Assembly: GCF_003048575.1 (NCBI RefSeq)
Contig: NZ_PIRZ01000006.1
Location: 1 to 64,000, forward strand
From: Campylobacter concisus
Lineage (GTDB): Bacteria > Campylobacterota > Campylobacteria > Campylobacterales > Campylobacteraceae
Direction: 5' to 3'
Length of the DNA stretch: 64,000 bases
The notes beneath the pieces are model-generated. The model searched no databases. It saw nothing but the letters and a program-made list of their open reading frames with translations, and was not told the origin of the DNA. Shown one piece after another: positions 17,616-27,087 of the stretch. The translations under genes and the position numbers were made by a program. Position 1 is the stretch's first letter; each line of letters starts with the position of its first letter.

Positions 17616-19249
17616 TGCTAGCAAATTTAATCAAAAAAAATATCTATCAAATTTTTAAAATAGTGTTATTAACACTCGTATTTAGTGGACTTGGTGTCTG
17701 GACCCTTTCATTTATAAATAATGAGCTTGTAAGTTTAAAAGAATTTGATCCGATTCTTGCAATTAAATTTATAGCAGTCTTACTTTTATTTTTTATAAGC
17801 GCCATCGCCGCAAATATATCGCTTACAAATTTTGGACATAAATTTATCTACGAGCTAAGATATCAAAGTGTAAAGCAAATTTTAGATACGCCAAATAGCG
17901 TGATAAACGAGATCGGTAAGGCAAAGATCATAGCTAGTCTAAACAATGACATAAAAACAATCACATTTGCTTTTATGAGTGCTACTGGTTTTATACAAAG
18001 CCTAGTTTTTATCGTCTGTGCCAGCATCTATCTTTGTGTAATCGCTCCAAAAATTTTTATCTTTTTATCCGTTTGGATCGGTGCGACTCTTTTTATAAAT
18101 ACGCTTTTTATGAAAAAAATTCATCTTTATTTTAAGTATTCTAGAGTTCAAGATGACGCATTGCAAAAGCACTACGACGATATCGTAGAGGGGCATAGAG
18201 AGCTTAGTTTAAATAGAGCAAGGGCAAGTGTCTGCTTTGATGAGTTAAATTTTACAGGCGATAAAAAACGTCAAAATATGGTAAAAGCCGATATTTATCA
18301 CGCATTAAGCGATAATTTCACAAACATTATGCTTCTTGGCTCAGTAGGACTTTGTGTTTTTTTGTGCGTGGCATTTGACTGGGCGAGCCTGCAAACGGCA
18401 CTAAGCATTAGCCTAACGATACTATTTTTAAGAGGCTCATTTATGAGCATGGTTGGCTCCATACCAGCCGCACTTAGCGCAAAAGTAAGTTTAGAAAAGA
18501 TCATGAGTTTAAATCTAAATAAATTTAAGGAAGGCTTTAAATTTGACGATAGCCTAAGCGATAATTGGCAAAACATAAAGCTAAAAGATATAAATTTCAA
18601 CTACACTCACGGCAAATTTAGCCTAAAAGACGTAAATTTAGAGATCAAACGCGGTGAGATAACGTTTATCATCGGTAAAAATGGTAGCGGCAAAAGTACG
18701 CTTATAAATTTACTTTGTGGCCTCATTCAACCAAGTAGTGGCGAAATTTACCTTGATAGTACAAAGATAGATGAAGCAAATTTACAAAGCTATCAAGCAA
18801 AGATAAGTGCTATTTTTGCTGATTTTTATCTATTTTCACAAACACTCTCTCATGATGGCTTTGCCAACCAAAGCGATATAGAGGGGCTCTTGGCTCTGCT
18901 TGAGATCGACAAAAAGGTAAGCGTGGTGGATAATAAGCTTAGCACTACGCAGCTCTCAACCGGCCAGAGAAAGCGTCTAAGCCTACTAATAGCCATTTTA
19001 GAACGCCGCTCTATCCTTATCCTTGATGAGTGGGCAGCCGATCAAGATCCACTTTTTAAGCGTAAATTTTATAAAGAAATTTTGCCATTTTTACAAAGTA
19101 AGGGCATAAGCATAATCGCTGTTAGCCACGATGATAGCTACTTTGATGTAGCAACTAGGATCATCTTAGTAAAAGATGGCTTTGTGCGTGAGCTAGACGA
19201 GAGCGAGCGAATAAGTGCTGCAAAAGATGCAGTTGAGAAGATAAAATAG
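17615..19249 (+). CDS. Cyclic-peptide-type ABC exporter (PvdE/SyrD family)
   Basis: A 544-aa half-size ABC exporter with fused membrane and ATPase domains. Six membrane helices lie in residues 10-290. Walker A is GKNGSGKSTL, and the signature region is LSTGQRKRLSLLIAIL. Walker B is SILILDEWAADQDPLFKRKF, followed by the switch VSHDD. The DEWAADQDP stretch and LLPxL-like continuation are hallmarks of the PvdE/SyrD/cyclic peptide exporter family, which moves siderophore precursors or peptides across the inner membrane. It is coupled to the radical SAM gene. The substrate is unknown, and no precursor peptide gene is visible nearby. Confidence 0.85.
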   Translation: MLANLIKKNIYQIFKIVLLTLVFSGLGVWTLSFINNELVSLKEFDPILAIKFIAVLLLFFISAIAANISLTNFGHKFIYELRYQSVKQILDTPNSVINEIGKAKIIASLNNDIKTITFAFMSATGFIQSLVFIVCASIYLCVIAPKIFIFLSVWIGATLFINTLFMKKIHLYFKYSRVQDDALQKHYDDIVEGHRELSLNRARASVCFDELNFTGDKKRQNMVKADIYHALSDNFTNIMLLGSVGLCVFLCVAFDWASLQTALSISLTILFLRGSFMSMVGSIPAALSAKVSLEKIMSLNLNKFKEGFKFDDSLSDNWQNIKLKDINFNYTHGKFSLKDVNLEIKRGEITFIIGKNGSGKSTLINLLCGLIQPSSGEIYLDSTKIDEANLQSYQAKISAIFADFYLFSQTLSHDGFANQSDIEGLLALLEIDKKVSVVDNKLSTTQLSTGQRKRLSLLIAILERRSILILDEWAADQDPLFKRKFYKEILPFLQSKGISIIAVSHDDSYFDVATRIILVKDGFVRELDESERISAAKDAVEKIK

Positions 19250-19324
19250 GAGTAATTTTTACACAAAAGCACAATACTCACCCTACTCTTAAGCTGTTTC
19301 AAGCTCAAATAAATTTAAATTTAG

Positions 19325-19330
19325 TAGAAT
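19325..19330 (+). promoter_or_regulatory. Possible nuo operon -10 element
   Basis: TAGAAT lies 25 bases before nuoA in an AT-rich 105-bp gap, with no clear -35. It is the best candidate for the start of the complex I transcript, since all following genes overlap or nearly touch. Confidence 0.35.
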
Positions 19331-19354
19331 CTTAAAAATTAAAAAAGGCAAAGT

Positions 19355-19744
19355 ATGTCACATTCAGAGCTTGAAAGCACCTATTTTGGTGCATTTATCA
19401 TACTTTTACTAACAACTTGTTCATTTTGTTTAATAACATTCTTATCTTCAAAAATAAGCAAAAAACTAGCCAACCGCAATACCCAGCGTCTAAAACTTGG
19501 CTTTTATGAGTGTGGTCCAACCACCGTAAAACAACCAAATAAGATAAATATCCACTATTTTTTTTATGGAATTTTATTTATTTTGTTTGATGTTGAAGTC
19601 ATCTTTATGTATCCGTGGGCGGTGGATTTTAGGCTACTTGGAATTTTTGGACTAATCGAAATGTTGCTTTTTGTGGCGATTTTACTTATCGGCTTTGCTT
19701 ATGCTTGGCAAAAAGGAGTCTTTAAATGGCAAAGCATCAGATAA
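19355..19744 (+). CDS. nuoA: NADH-quinone oxidoreductase subunit A
   Basis: A 129-aa membrane subunit of respiratory complex I with three helices. The conserved loop [10 protein letters not shown] holds the family cysteine, and [15 protein letters not shown] is the signature of helix 2. AAAAAGG lies before the ATG. First gene of nuoA-N; it overlaps nuoB by 19 bases. Confidence 0.95.
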   Translation: MSHSELESTYFGAFIILLLTTCSFCLITFLSSKISKKLANRNTQRLKLGFYECGPTTVKQPNKINIHYFFYGILFILFDVEVIFMYPWAVDFRLLGIFGLIEMLLFVAILLIGFAYAWQKGVFKWQSIR

Positions 19745-20238
19745 ACTACGCTGCAAATAGTGGCTTACCAGTCGTTTTAACAACCGTTGATAAGCTAGTT
19801 CAATGGGGCAGGAGCAACTCGCTTTGGGCGCTTAGTTATGGACTTGCTTGCTGTGCGATCGAGATGATGGCAAGTGGCGCTAGCAGATATGACTTTGATA
19901 GATTTGGCACCATTTTTAGGGCTAGCCCAAGACACTCAGAAGTAATGATCATAGCTGGCACGCTAACTAAAAAACACGCTGAGTTTACAAGGCGTCTTTA
20001 TGATCAGATGCCTGAGCCAAAGTGGGTCATCTCGATGGGTAGCTGTGCAAATACTGGCGGCATGTTTAACACCTACTCTACCGTTCAAGGTGTAGACCGC
20101 ATAATACCAGTTGATATCTACATCCCAGGCTGTGCCCCGCGTCCAGAGACGCTTCAATACGCACTTATGATGCTTCAAAAAAAGATAAGAAAGCAAAGTG
20201 CATTTAGAGCGCAAAAGCCAAGAAAGCTTGAGATATGA
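19726..20238 (+). CDS. nuoB: NADH-quinone oxidoreductase subunit B
   Basis: A 170-aa peripheral-arm subunit that holds the terminal 4Fe-4S cluster N2, which passes electrons to quinone. The cysteine ligands are visible in [21 protein letters not shown] and IPGCAPRPE. It starts inside the end of nuoA, and its TGA overlaps the ATG of nuoC (ATGA), so expression is coupled. Length is normal for the family. Confidence 0.96.
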   Translation: MAKHQINYAANSGLPVVLTTVDKLVQWGRSNSLWALSYGLACCAIEMMASGASRYDFDRFGTIFRASPRHSEVMIIAGTLTKKHAEFTRRLYDQMPEPKWVISMGSCANTGGMFNTYSTVQGVDRIIPVDIYIPGCAPRPETLQYALMMLQKKIRKQSAFRAQKPRKLEI

Positions 20239-20993
20239 GAGAGTATAAGCCAAAGAATGATCTGCAAAAAAAACAGTATTACAAAGAGAAATTTTACATA
20301 GAAAAGCAGACACCAAAAGATGAAGTAAAAGATTCTAAATTTGATGAAGAACTCGCTATTTTAGAGCAAAGTGGAGTAGAAATTTTATCTAGCTATGTGG
20401 AGTTTGATCAGCTTGTAATTTATGTAAATTCTAGTGAAAATTTTAAAGCTCTTGAAGTATTAAAATCTTTTGGTTACGAACAGCTTAGCGAGCTCGCAGC
20501 GCTTGATTTCATAAATCAAAAAGGTGGATACGAAGTCTTTTATCAGCTTCTTAGCATGAGTAAAAATAGACGCGCTCGTGTAAAATGCTTTGTAAAAAAA
20601 GATGAAATGCTAAAAAGCGTTTGCGAGCTTTATAAAAGCGCGAACTGGGCTGAGCGCGAGATGTATGATCTAAGTGGCGTTCTCATTAAAGATCATCCAA
20701 ATTTAAAACGCCTCATCATGCCTGATGACTGGCACTCATACCCGCTCTTAAAGAGCTATCCGCTAACTGGCGACGAGGCTGCCAAATGGTACGAGGTGGA
20801 TAAAATTTTTGGAAGCGAATTTAGAGAGCAGATCGGCGAAGAAAACCGCGATCCAGCATTTGTTGATGAGAAAGATACCTTTGGCTTTTCAAGGGTGTTT
20901 AGCGAAGAATACGAGTATCAAGAAGATGGTGGCGTAAAATTTGTCAAAAAGGCTAAATTTAACCAAAGCCAGATAGTAAAGGAAAGACCTTGA
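20235..20993 (+). CDS. nuoC: NADH-quinone oxidoreductase subunit C
   Basis: A 252-aa 30-kDa-type subunit of the complex I connecting module. The diagnostic motif [29 protein letters not shown] is split here over residues about 137-165. A variable N-terminal extension of about 60 charged residues precedes the domain, and a short linker follows it. nuoC and nuoD are separate genes here. It overlaps nuoD by 4 bases. Confidence 0.94.
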   Translation: MREYKPKNDLQKKQYYKEKFYIEKQTPKDEVKDSKFDEELAILEQSGVEILSSYVEFDQLVIYVNSSENFKALEVLKSFGYEQLSELAALDFINQKGGYEVFYQLLSMSKNRRARVKCFVKKDEMLKSVCELYKSANWAEREMYDLSGVLIKDHPNLKRLIMPDDWHSYPLLKSYPLTGDEAAKWYEVDKIFGSEFREQIGEENRDPAFVDEKDTFGFSRVFSEEYEYQEDGGVKFVKKAKFNQSQIVKERP

Positions 20994-22219
20994 GCCAGGC
21001 ACCAAACCGCTTAAAACCATTTTTTGAAAATTTAGAATTTGAGCAAAATGATGGCAAGATGATACTAAATTTTGGCCCGCAGCACCCAAGCGCACATGGA
21101 CAGCTAAAACTAGTGCTTGAACTTGATGGCGAAAAAGTCGTGCGTGCCATGCCAGAGGTTGGCTTCATGCACCGAGGCGTTGAAAAGATGGCTGAAAATA
21201 TGACCTATCAGGAATTTATCCCAGTGACTGACAGGGTTGATTACATAGCATCGAGTGCTAATAACTACGCATTTTGTGCGGCTGTGGAGAAGCTTTGCGC
21301 TATCGAAGTGCCTAGACGTGCGCAGATTATTAGAGTGATGCTTTTAGAGCTAAACCGCATCAGCTCGCATCTTTTATTTTTAGCTACGCATGCCCTTGAT
21401 GTGGGCGCTATGAGCGTCTTTTTATACGCATTTAGAGAGCGCGAATACGTCCTTGATCTTATAGAAAAATACTGCGGCGCAAGACTAACTCATAGCTCCA
21501 TAAGGATCGGTGGCGTGCCGCTTGATCTGCCTGATGGCTGGTGCGAAGAGCTGCTTAAATTTTGTGAGAAATTTCCAAGCGACATCACGCTTTACGAAGA
21601 TCTGCTAAGCGAAAATAGAATTTGGCAAGCAAGGCTTGTAGATGTGGGCGTAATTAGCAAAGAGCTAGCCCTTAGTACTGGCTGCTCTGGCGTCATGCTA
21701 AGAGCAAGCGGTGTGGCGCGTGATATAAGAAAAGAAGAGCCATATCTCATCTATGATGAGCTAGAATTTGACGTGCCTTATGCGACACATGGCGACTGCT
21801 ACGCAAGGTATCTGCTTTACATGAAAGAGATGCGCGAGTGCGTGAAAATTTTAAAGCAGTGCGTTAGCAAGTATCAGACAAGCAGCCCCGCCATCATCGC
21901 CGACGCGCCATATTACGTAAGCGCTTCAAAAGAGCAGATAATGAGCCAAAACTACTCATTAATGCAGCATTTTGTGCTAATAACTCAGGGACTAAAGCCT
22001 CCAAAGGGTGAAATTTACTTCGCTAGCGAGTCGCCAAAGGGAGAGCTTGGAATTTATATAAACTCAGACGGCAGTGCAAGCCCATACCGCCTAAAAATTC
22101 GCACACCAAGCTTTTGGCACTGCGCTATTTATGAAGATTTATTGGTAGGCCAGTACGTTGCTGACGTCGCTACGATAATTGGTAGCACAAATATCATCTT
22201 AGGCGAGGTCGATAGATGA
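20990..22219 (+). CDS. nuoD: NADH-quinone oxidoreductase subunit D
   Basis: A 409-aa 49-kDa subunit that forms the quinone-reduction site with NuoB. Motifs: NFGPQHPSAHGQLKLVLELD near the N-terminus (its HPSAHG quinone-site histidine), EVGFMHRGVEKMAE, RISSHLLF and the C-terminal IIGSTNIILGEVDR. It starts at TTG 20990, overlapping the nuoC stop codon, with AAAGGAAAG upstream. It ends 4 bases into the next gene. Confidence 0.96.
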   Translation: MSQAPNRLKPFFENLEFEQNDGKMILNFGPQHPSAHGQLKLVLELDGEKVVRAMPEVGFMHRGVEKMAENMTYQEFIPVTDRVDYIASSANNYAFCAAVEKLCAIEVPRRAQIIRVMLLELNRISSHLLFLATHALDVGAMSVFLYAFREREYVLDLIEKYCGARLTHSSIRIGGVPLDLPDGWCEELLKFCEKFPSDITLYEDLLSENRIWQARLVDVGVISKELALSTGCSGVMLRASGVARDIRKEEPYLIYDELEFDVPYATHGDCYARYLLYMKEMRECVKILKQCVSKYQTSSPAIIADAPYYVSASKEQIMSQNYSLMQHFVLITQGLKPPKGEIYFASESPKGELGIYINSDGSASPYRLKIRTPSFWHCAIYEDLLVGQYVADVATIIGSTNIILGEVDR

Positions 22220-22446
22220 GAAGGGTCGATCTTAGGCACTTAAAGAGTGAGTTTTTGAGCGCTCTTGGACAGCAGATAAAGGCTAGCGAGTCTGGCGAAG
22301 TGATTATATTTTTATTTGAGATAGGTGATTTTAGCGGCGTGACAAAGGCTGTAAATTTAGCCTATAATCTAAACTGCGAAGTGATGAACTCGCTTAAATT
22401 TAACCAAGTTGATTGGGTATTAACCATAAAAAAGGGCAAGATATGA
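22216..22446 (+). CDS. Campylobacter-type small subunit in the NuoE position
   Basis: A 76-aa protein occupying the place of nuoE. It lacks the four cysteines that bind the 2Fe-2S cluster of true NuoE, having only one cysteine (NLNCEVMN). C. jejuni has the same arrangement: Cj1575c and Cj1574c replace NuoE and NuoF. That complex is reported to take electrons from flavodoxin rather than NADH. By context this is the Cj1575c equivalent. Its stop overlaps the next gene as ATGA. The role is inferred from position and from C. jejuni work. Confidence 0.8.
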   Translation: MRRVDLRHLKSEFLSALGQQIKASESGEVIIFLFEIGDFSGVTKAVNLAYNLNCEVMNSLKFNQVDWVLTIKKGKI

Positions 22447-23153
22447 AATTTAATGATTTAATAGCAGGCAAAAGCTTAAGCATCGCAAATTTACTAAGCT
22501 TGAGCGATAAAAATTTAGCAAAAAAGATAAAAGAGCATGAGTTTAAATACATCTCTTGCATCGAAGATAGCGAGCTTGGCAGCGAAAATTTAATCCGCTG
22601 CGAAATAGGCTCAATAAGCTACGTCTTAGCACTTCTTTGCAAATACGCAAATTTAGTGCAAGATGAGTTTTTTGACGAGCTCGATGATGGGCTCATAAGT
22701 GGCGAGTGCAACGTGGGCGAGGAAGAGTTTGAGGAACTTGGCGAGTGGATAAAGGACGTTAAAAACATCGTTGTTGATGATTCATTTTTTACTCATCCAG
22801 ATAAAGATGCGATCTTTTGGCTACTTGAAATTTTAGGCAAAAATATCGTTTTGGCTGGTGATTGCAGGAAAGAATTTAATGATTATCACAAAATAGACGA
22901 GCTAAAAGAGCTTGAAAATTTTGACGGAGCAGTCGTTTATCTAAACAAAAATGCAAGCGATGAGATCGTGGGCGGCGTGCAGTTTGGTATCGTAGCAAAG
23001 GCAAAAGATGGCGATATGTTAGAGCTTAAAGCAAAAGATTTTAGCGCGAGGGCAAAATTTAAACTAGACCATTCGCTAAAAGGCACAGTTGCGATATTTG
23101 GTGCAAAAGAGTTTGATGGATACGCGTTTAAGCAAGTAGTAGTTAGTAAATGA
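22443..23153 (+). CDS. Campylobacter-type subunit in the NuoF position
   Basis: A 236-aa protein in the nuoF slot. It lacks the FMN/NADH-binding glycine-rich motifs and the 4Fe-4S cysteines of NuoF, so it cannot be an NADH dehydrogenase module. It is acidic, with stretches such as EDSELGSENLIRCEIGS and KVSK-like ends, and corresponds to Cj1574c of C. jejuni. A likely role is docking a reduced flavodoxin or ferredoxin donor. The start at 22443 is chosen over an upstream ATG at 22413 because it overlaps the preceding stop as ATGA and has AAGGGCAAG upstream. It ends overlapping nuoG. Confidence 0.8.
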   Translation: MKFNDLIAGKSLSIANLLSLSDKNLAKKIKEHEFKYISCIEDSELGSENLIRCEIGSISYVLALLCKYANLVQDEFFDELDDGLISGECNVGEEEFEELGEWIKDVKNIVVDDSFFTHPDKDAIFWLLEILGKNIVLAGDCRKEFNDYHKIDELKELENFDGAVVYLNKNASDEIVGGVQFGIVAKAKDGDMLELKAKDFSARAKFKLDHSLKGTVAIFGAKEFDGYAFKQVVVSK

Positions 23154-25450
23154 AAATAAGCATAAACGATCAAATTTTAGAAGCAGATGAGGGCGAGAGC
23201 ATCCTAAATATCGCAAGAGCAAATGGAATTTATATCCCAGCTCTTTGCTATCTTAGCGGCTGCTCACCAACTCTTGCTTGTAGGCTTTGCATGGTCGAGG
23301 CAAATGGCAAAGTAGTTTATAGCTGCAATGCCAAAGCAAAAGAGGATATGCAAATTTATACAAACACGCCAGAAATCGCTGCCGAGCGAAATGCGATCAT
23401 GCAGACTTACTGCGTAAATCATCCGATTCAATGTGGTGTTTGTGACAAGAGTGGCGAATGTGAACTACAAAATTTAACCACACATCTAAAGGTAAATGAA
23501 CAAAAATTTGCTATCGCTGACACACACAAACCACATAAAAAATGGGGGCTAATCAACTACGATCCAGCTCTTTGCATAGTCTGCGAAAGATGTGTCACTG
23601 TTTGCAAAGACAGGATCGGTGAGAGTGCACTAAAGACCGTACCAAGGGGCGTTGAGGTACCAAAAGAGCTAAAAGAGAGTATGCCAAAAGATGCCTACGC
23701 AGCTTTTAGTAAGATGCAAAAAAGCTTAATAGGTCCAAGCGTGGGCGAGAGTCTTGACTGCTCATTTTGTGGCGAGTGTATCAGCGTTTGCCCTACTGGA
23801 GCGCTTATTAGTTCGCATTTTCAATATAGCACAAATATCTGGGAGCTAAACCCTATCCCAGCAGCAAATCCACATCAAAGCGACTGCGAGCTAATTTACT
23901 ATGACGTAAAAGAAAAGAGCACTAGCGATAGAAGTAAGCAAATTTACCGCGTCAGCAATGATTTTACATTTGGCGAGATAAGTGGAGCAGCTAGGTTTGG
24001 TTATGACTTTCACAACGAGCTTGCCTGTAAGAATGAAGAGAAATTTGAAGAGATTGTTTTAAATATTAAAAATGGTGCGATCAAAAATATAAAATTTAAT
24101 AGCTTCATCACAAACGAAGAGGCCCTTATTTTAGAGCGTTTAAGAGAAAAATTTGATCTAAATTTAATAAATAATGAAGCGCTAAATTATCAAAAATTTT
24201 TAAATAAATTTAGCGAAATTAGTGGGCTTAGCTCGTATAACGCAGACTATGAAGATATTAAAAATAGCGATTTTATCATCACTGCTGGCAGTTTCTTAAG
24301 ACACGAAAGCCCAGTGACAAGCTTTAAGTTAAATAACGCTTTAAAAATGAATAAGGCAGCTGGAATTTACTTTCATCACATAGTCGATGAGATCGTTAAA
24401 AAATATTCTAAAAATTTTATCTATGTAACGCATGAAGCTGGAAAATTAGAGCAAATTTTACTTTTTATACTTAAAAACTGGGGTGAAAATTTACCTAGTG
24501 CACTTACATCAAAGCTTGAAAATTTTGATGAAAATTTTAGCTTAGATGTACCAGCTTTAAGTGAGGGCAAAAGCAAATTTACGCTCATTTTAGGAAGCGA
24601 TTTTTATACGGATGAAAATGCGAATTTACTAGCCGCACTTACTGGAGTGATCGCAAGAGCTACGCCGTTTCGTGTGATGCTCATACCTCCTCGCACAAAT
24701 TCACTTGGCGTTGCTAAAATTTGCACTCTTGCAAGCGAGAAACAACCTGGCAAGACGCTTGGCTATAACGAAAATGGTGAATTTAAATTTAGTATTTTTG
24801 AAGGTAACATCGATGCTAGCGCACTAAATCAGCAAGAAGGCACATTTACAAGCATAAATAACGCCCTAGTGCCAACAAATGTGGCGATACCGCACAAAGG
24901 TTATTTTCTAAACGATATTGCAAATACACTTGGACTAATGGCTAAAAATACGATTGATTACACGCCAAATTTACCAAAAGAAAAGGGTTACAAAGGCATT
25001 AAATTTGATGATTTAGAAAATTTTTACACAAACGACGGCACAAGTCACAGAGGCTACAAGCTTGAAATTTCAAATTTTACACCAAATGATGATATAGAGC
25101 CACTTTTAAAAGATAGCAAGAGTATAAATTTAAAAGACGATGAGGCACTTATAAGTCTTGCAAATCCTATAAATTTGCCATCATTTTTTGCAAACTATGC
25201 GACACAAACAGCCAAAAGAGCGAAGCTTTATGCAAGTAGCGAATTTATGGCTAAATTTAGAATTTCACAAAATGAAGCAATTATTTTAGAAAAAGATGGG
25301 CATAAGCTTGCCATTTGCATGGAGCTTGATAGCGAGCTTGGCGGAGTTGGTGCGTATTTAGGTGATTATGACGACAATCTTGATGTGGGGGTTATATTTA
25401 ATGGCAAAAGCTACGCCGCAGTTAAAATCATAAAGGCAAAAGATGAGTGA
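23150..25450 (+). CDS. nuoG: NADH-quinone oxidoreductase subunit G
   Basis: A 766-aa iron-sulfur subunit of the electron-input arm. The N-terminal 2Fe-2S ferredoxin domain has CYLSGCSPTLACRLCMVE. The His-Cys 4Fe-4S domain has HPIQCGVCDKSGECEL, and a ferredoxin-like pair follows (CIVCERCVTVCK and CSFCGECISVCPTG). The rest resembles a molybdopterin oxidoreductase fold without metal-binding signatures. The extra CxxC-type pair compared with short NuoG forms fits a ferredoxin- or flavodoxin-fed complex. It overlaps nuoH by 8 bases. Confidence 0.93.
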   Translation: MKISINDQILEADEGESILNIARANGIYIPALCYLSGCSPTLACRLCMVEANGKVVYSCNAKAKEDMQIYTNTPEIAAERNAIMQTYCVNHPIQCGVCDKSGECELQNLTTHLKVNEQKFAIADTHKPHKKWGLINYDPALCIVCERCVTVCKDRIGESALKTVPRGVEVPKELKESMPKDAYAAFSKMQKSLIGPSVGESLDCSFCGECISVCPTGALISSHFQYSTNIWELNPIPAANPHQSDCELIYYDVKEKSTSDRSKQIYRVSNDFTFGEISGAARFGYDFHNELACKNEEKFEEIVLNIKNGAIKNIKFNSFITNEEALILERLREKFDLNLINNEALNYQKFLNKFSEISGLSSYNADYEDIKNSDFIITAGSFLRHESPVTSFKLNNALKMNKAAGIYFHHIVDEIVKKYSKNFIYVTHEAGKLEQILLFILKNWGENLPSALTSKLENFDENFSLDVPALSEGKSKFTLILGSDFYTDENANLLAALTGVIARATPFRVMLIPPRTNSLGVAKICTLASEKQPGKTLGYNENGEFKFSIFEGNIDASALNQQEGTFTSINNALVPTNVAIPHKGYFLNDIANTLGLMAKNTIDYTPNLPKEKGYKGIKFDDLENFYTNDGTSHRGYKLEISNFTPNDDIEPLLKDSKSINLKDDEALISLANPINLPSFFANYATQTAKRAKLYASSEFMAKFRISQNEAIILEKDGHKLAICMELDSELGGVGAYLGDYDDNLDVGVIFNGKSYAAVKIIKAKDE

Positions 25451-26438
25451 AACACTATTTTTTGTGCTAAGCACTATCATTAAAGCCGTGGTCATCTTAG
25501 CCGTCATGGCAAGCCTTGCAGGACTAGCAACTTATGCTGAGAGAAAGGTACTAGCCTACATGCAGCGCCGCGTTGGACCTGATATGGTGGGACCTGCTGG
25601 AATTTTACAGATAGTAGCTGACATGATAAAACTCTTTACAAAAGAGGACATCGTGCCAGAAAATACGAATAAATTTATCTTTTTAATAGCTCCGCTAATA
25701 TCAGCCATTGCCGCCTTTGCAGCGCTTGCACCTGTGCCATTTTTGCCTGAGTTTGAAATTTTTGGACATACATTACGTCCAATTCTCTCAGATATTAATG
25801 TTGGTATTTTATACATCGCTGGTGTTGCTTCAGTTTGCGTTTTCTCTCCACTTGCAGCAGGTCTTGCTAGCTATAATAAATTTGCACTAATTAGCGCAGC
25901 TCGCGCAGTAGTCTCACTTCTTAGTTTCGAAATAGTAGCTGGCATGGCTCTTTTAAGCGTCGTAATGGTAACTAGCTCACTCTCACTTGTGGATATAAAC
26001 AACTATCAAAAAGGAATTTTTGGCTGGCTTATATTCAAGCAGCCCCTTGCCTTTTTACTCTTTTTAATAGCAAGCTTCGTGGAGTGCAACAGAACGCCAT
26101 TTTGCTTAACAGAAAACGAAACAGAGATAGTAGCAGGCTATGGCACCGAGTATAGCGGCATGAGATGGGCGATGTTTTTCATCGGCGAGTACACAAATAT
26201 GATCGCTGCTAGCATCATCATTACGATTTTATTTTTAGGTGGATTTAACGAATTTTTATTTATCCCAGGTGCTTTGATGATCATCTTAAAATCAAGCATT
26301 GTCTTTTTCTTTTTTATTTGGGTAAGGGCTTCATGGGCACATTTAAGAGTTGATCAGTTAAGTACATTTTGCTGGAAAATTTTGCTTCCGCTTGGAATTT
26401 TAAATATCGTAATCACTGGCTTTATGCTACTAATCTAA
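25443..26438 (+). CDS. nuoH: NADH-quinone oxidoreductase subunit H
   Basis: A 331-aa membrane subunit with about eight helices that joins the two arms and helps form the quinone channel. Signatures: TYAERKVLAYMQRRVGPDMVGP, IKLFTKEDIVP, SFVECNRTPFCLTENETEIVAGYGTEYSGM (read in pieces) and the C-terminal WVRASWAHLRVDQLSTFCWK. Length is normal. It is followed 8 bases later by nuoI. Confidence 0.96.
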   Translation: MSETLFFVLSTIIKAVVILAVMASLAGLATYAERKVLAYMQRRVGPDMVGPAGILQIVADMIKLFTKEDIVPENTNKFIFLIAPLISAIAAFAALAPVPFLPEFEIFGHTLRPILSDINVGILYIAGVASVCVFSPLAAGLASYNKFALISAARAVVSLLSFEIVAGMALLSVVMVTSSLSLVDINNYQKGIFGWLIFKQPLAFLLFLIASFVECNRTPFCLTENETEIVAGYGTEYSGMRWAMFFIGEYTNMIAASIIITILFLGGFNEFLFIPGALMIILKSSIVFFFFIWVRASWAHLRVDQLSTFCWKILLPLGILNIVITGFMLLI

Positions 26439-26446
26439 GGCGAAAA

Positions 26447-27064
26447 ATGAGTGAGAAAAAATATATTTTAATAGATGAAAAGTTAAAGCCAAAGAGCGCG
26501 TTTGATAAATTTAAGCACTTCATCGCTGCCACATTTAAGCCTGATCTTTTGATCGGACTAAAAGTAACGATAAAGCAGATGCTCTTTAGTAAGTCGCATA
26601 CTTTAAAATACCCTATGCAAAAGATGGAGCTAAATGCTAGATATAGGGGTATTCACAAGCTTTTAAAATTTGTTGAAAGTGAAAATGAACGTTGCATTGG
26701 GTGCGGATTATGTGAGAAAATTTGCGTTAGCAACTGCATTTCGATGAAAACTTCACTTGGCGAAGATGGCCGCAAAAAGGTCGCAAGTTACTCGATAAAT
26801 TTAAGTAGATGCGTATATTGTGGATTTTGCGCTGATGTTTGCCCTGAGCTTGCGATAGTTTGCGGACAAGAGTACGAAGTCGCAAGCGAGAGCAGGATTA
26901 TATTTGGCACAAAAGATGAATTTTTGACAAAGGATAAATTTTTAAAAGATCAAAGCGAGTTTGAAGGATACGGAGCGCTTCCTAAAAATTCTGACAGCTT
27001 AATTAAAAAGACGCCAAATGCATTTATAGGCGAAAATGAAAATGAGACAAAAAGTGATGAGTAG
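26447..27064 (+). CDS. nuoI: NADH-quinone oxidoreductase subunit I
   Basis: A 205-aa peripheral subunit with two 4Fe-4S clusters (N6a, N6b): RCIGCGLCEKICVSNCI and RCVYCGFCADVCPELAI. The N-terminal segment LIGLKVTIKQMLFSKSHTLKYP is the helix that lies on the membrane. The start is ATG 26447 rather than an in-frame ATG at 26369 buried in nuoH, because the family begins here and AAGGCGAAAA precedes it. Confidence 0.95.
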   Translation: MSEKKYILIDEKLKPKSAFDKFKHFIAATFKPDLLIGLKVTIKQMLFSKSHTLKYPMQKMELNARYRGIHKLLKFVESENERCIGCGLCEKICVSNCISMKTSLGEDGRKKVASYSINLSRCVYCGFCADVCPELAIVCGQEYEVASESRIIFGTKDEFLTKDKFLKDQSEFEGYGALPKNSDSLIKKTPNAFIGENENETKSDE

Positions 27065-27087
27065 TATAAATTTTAAAAGGGCAAAAG

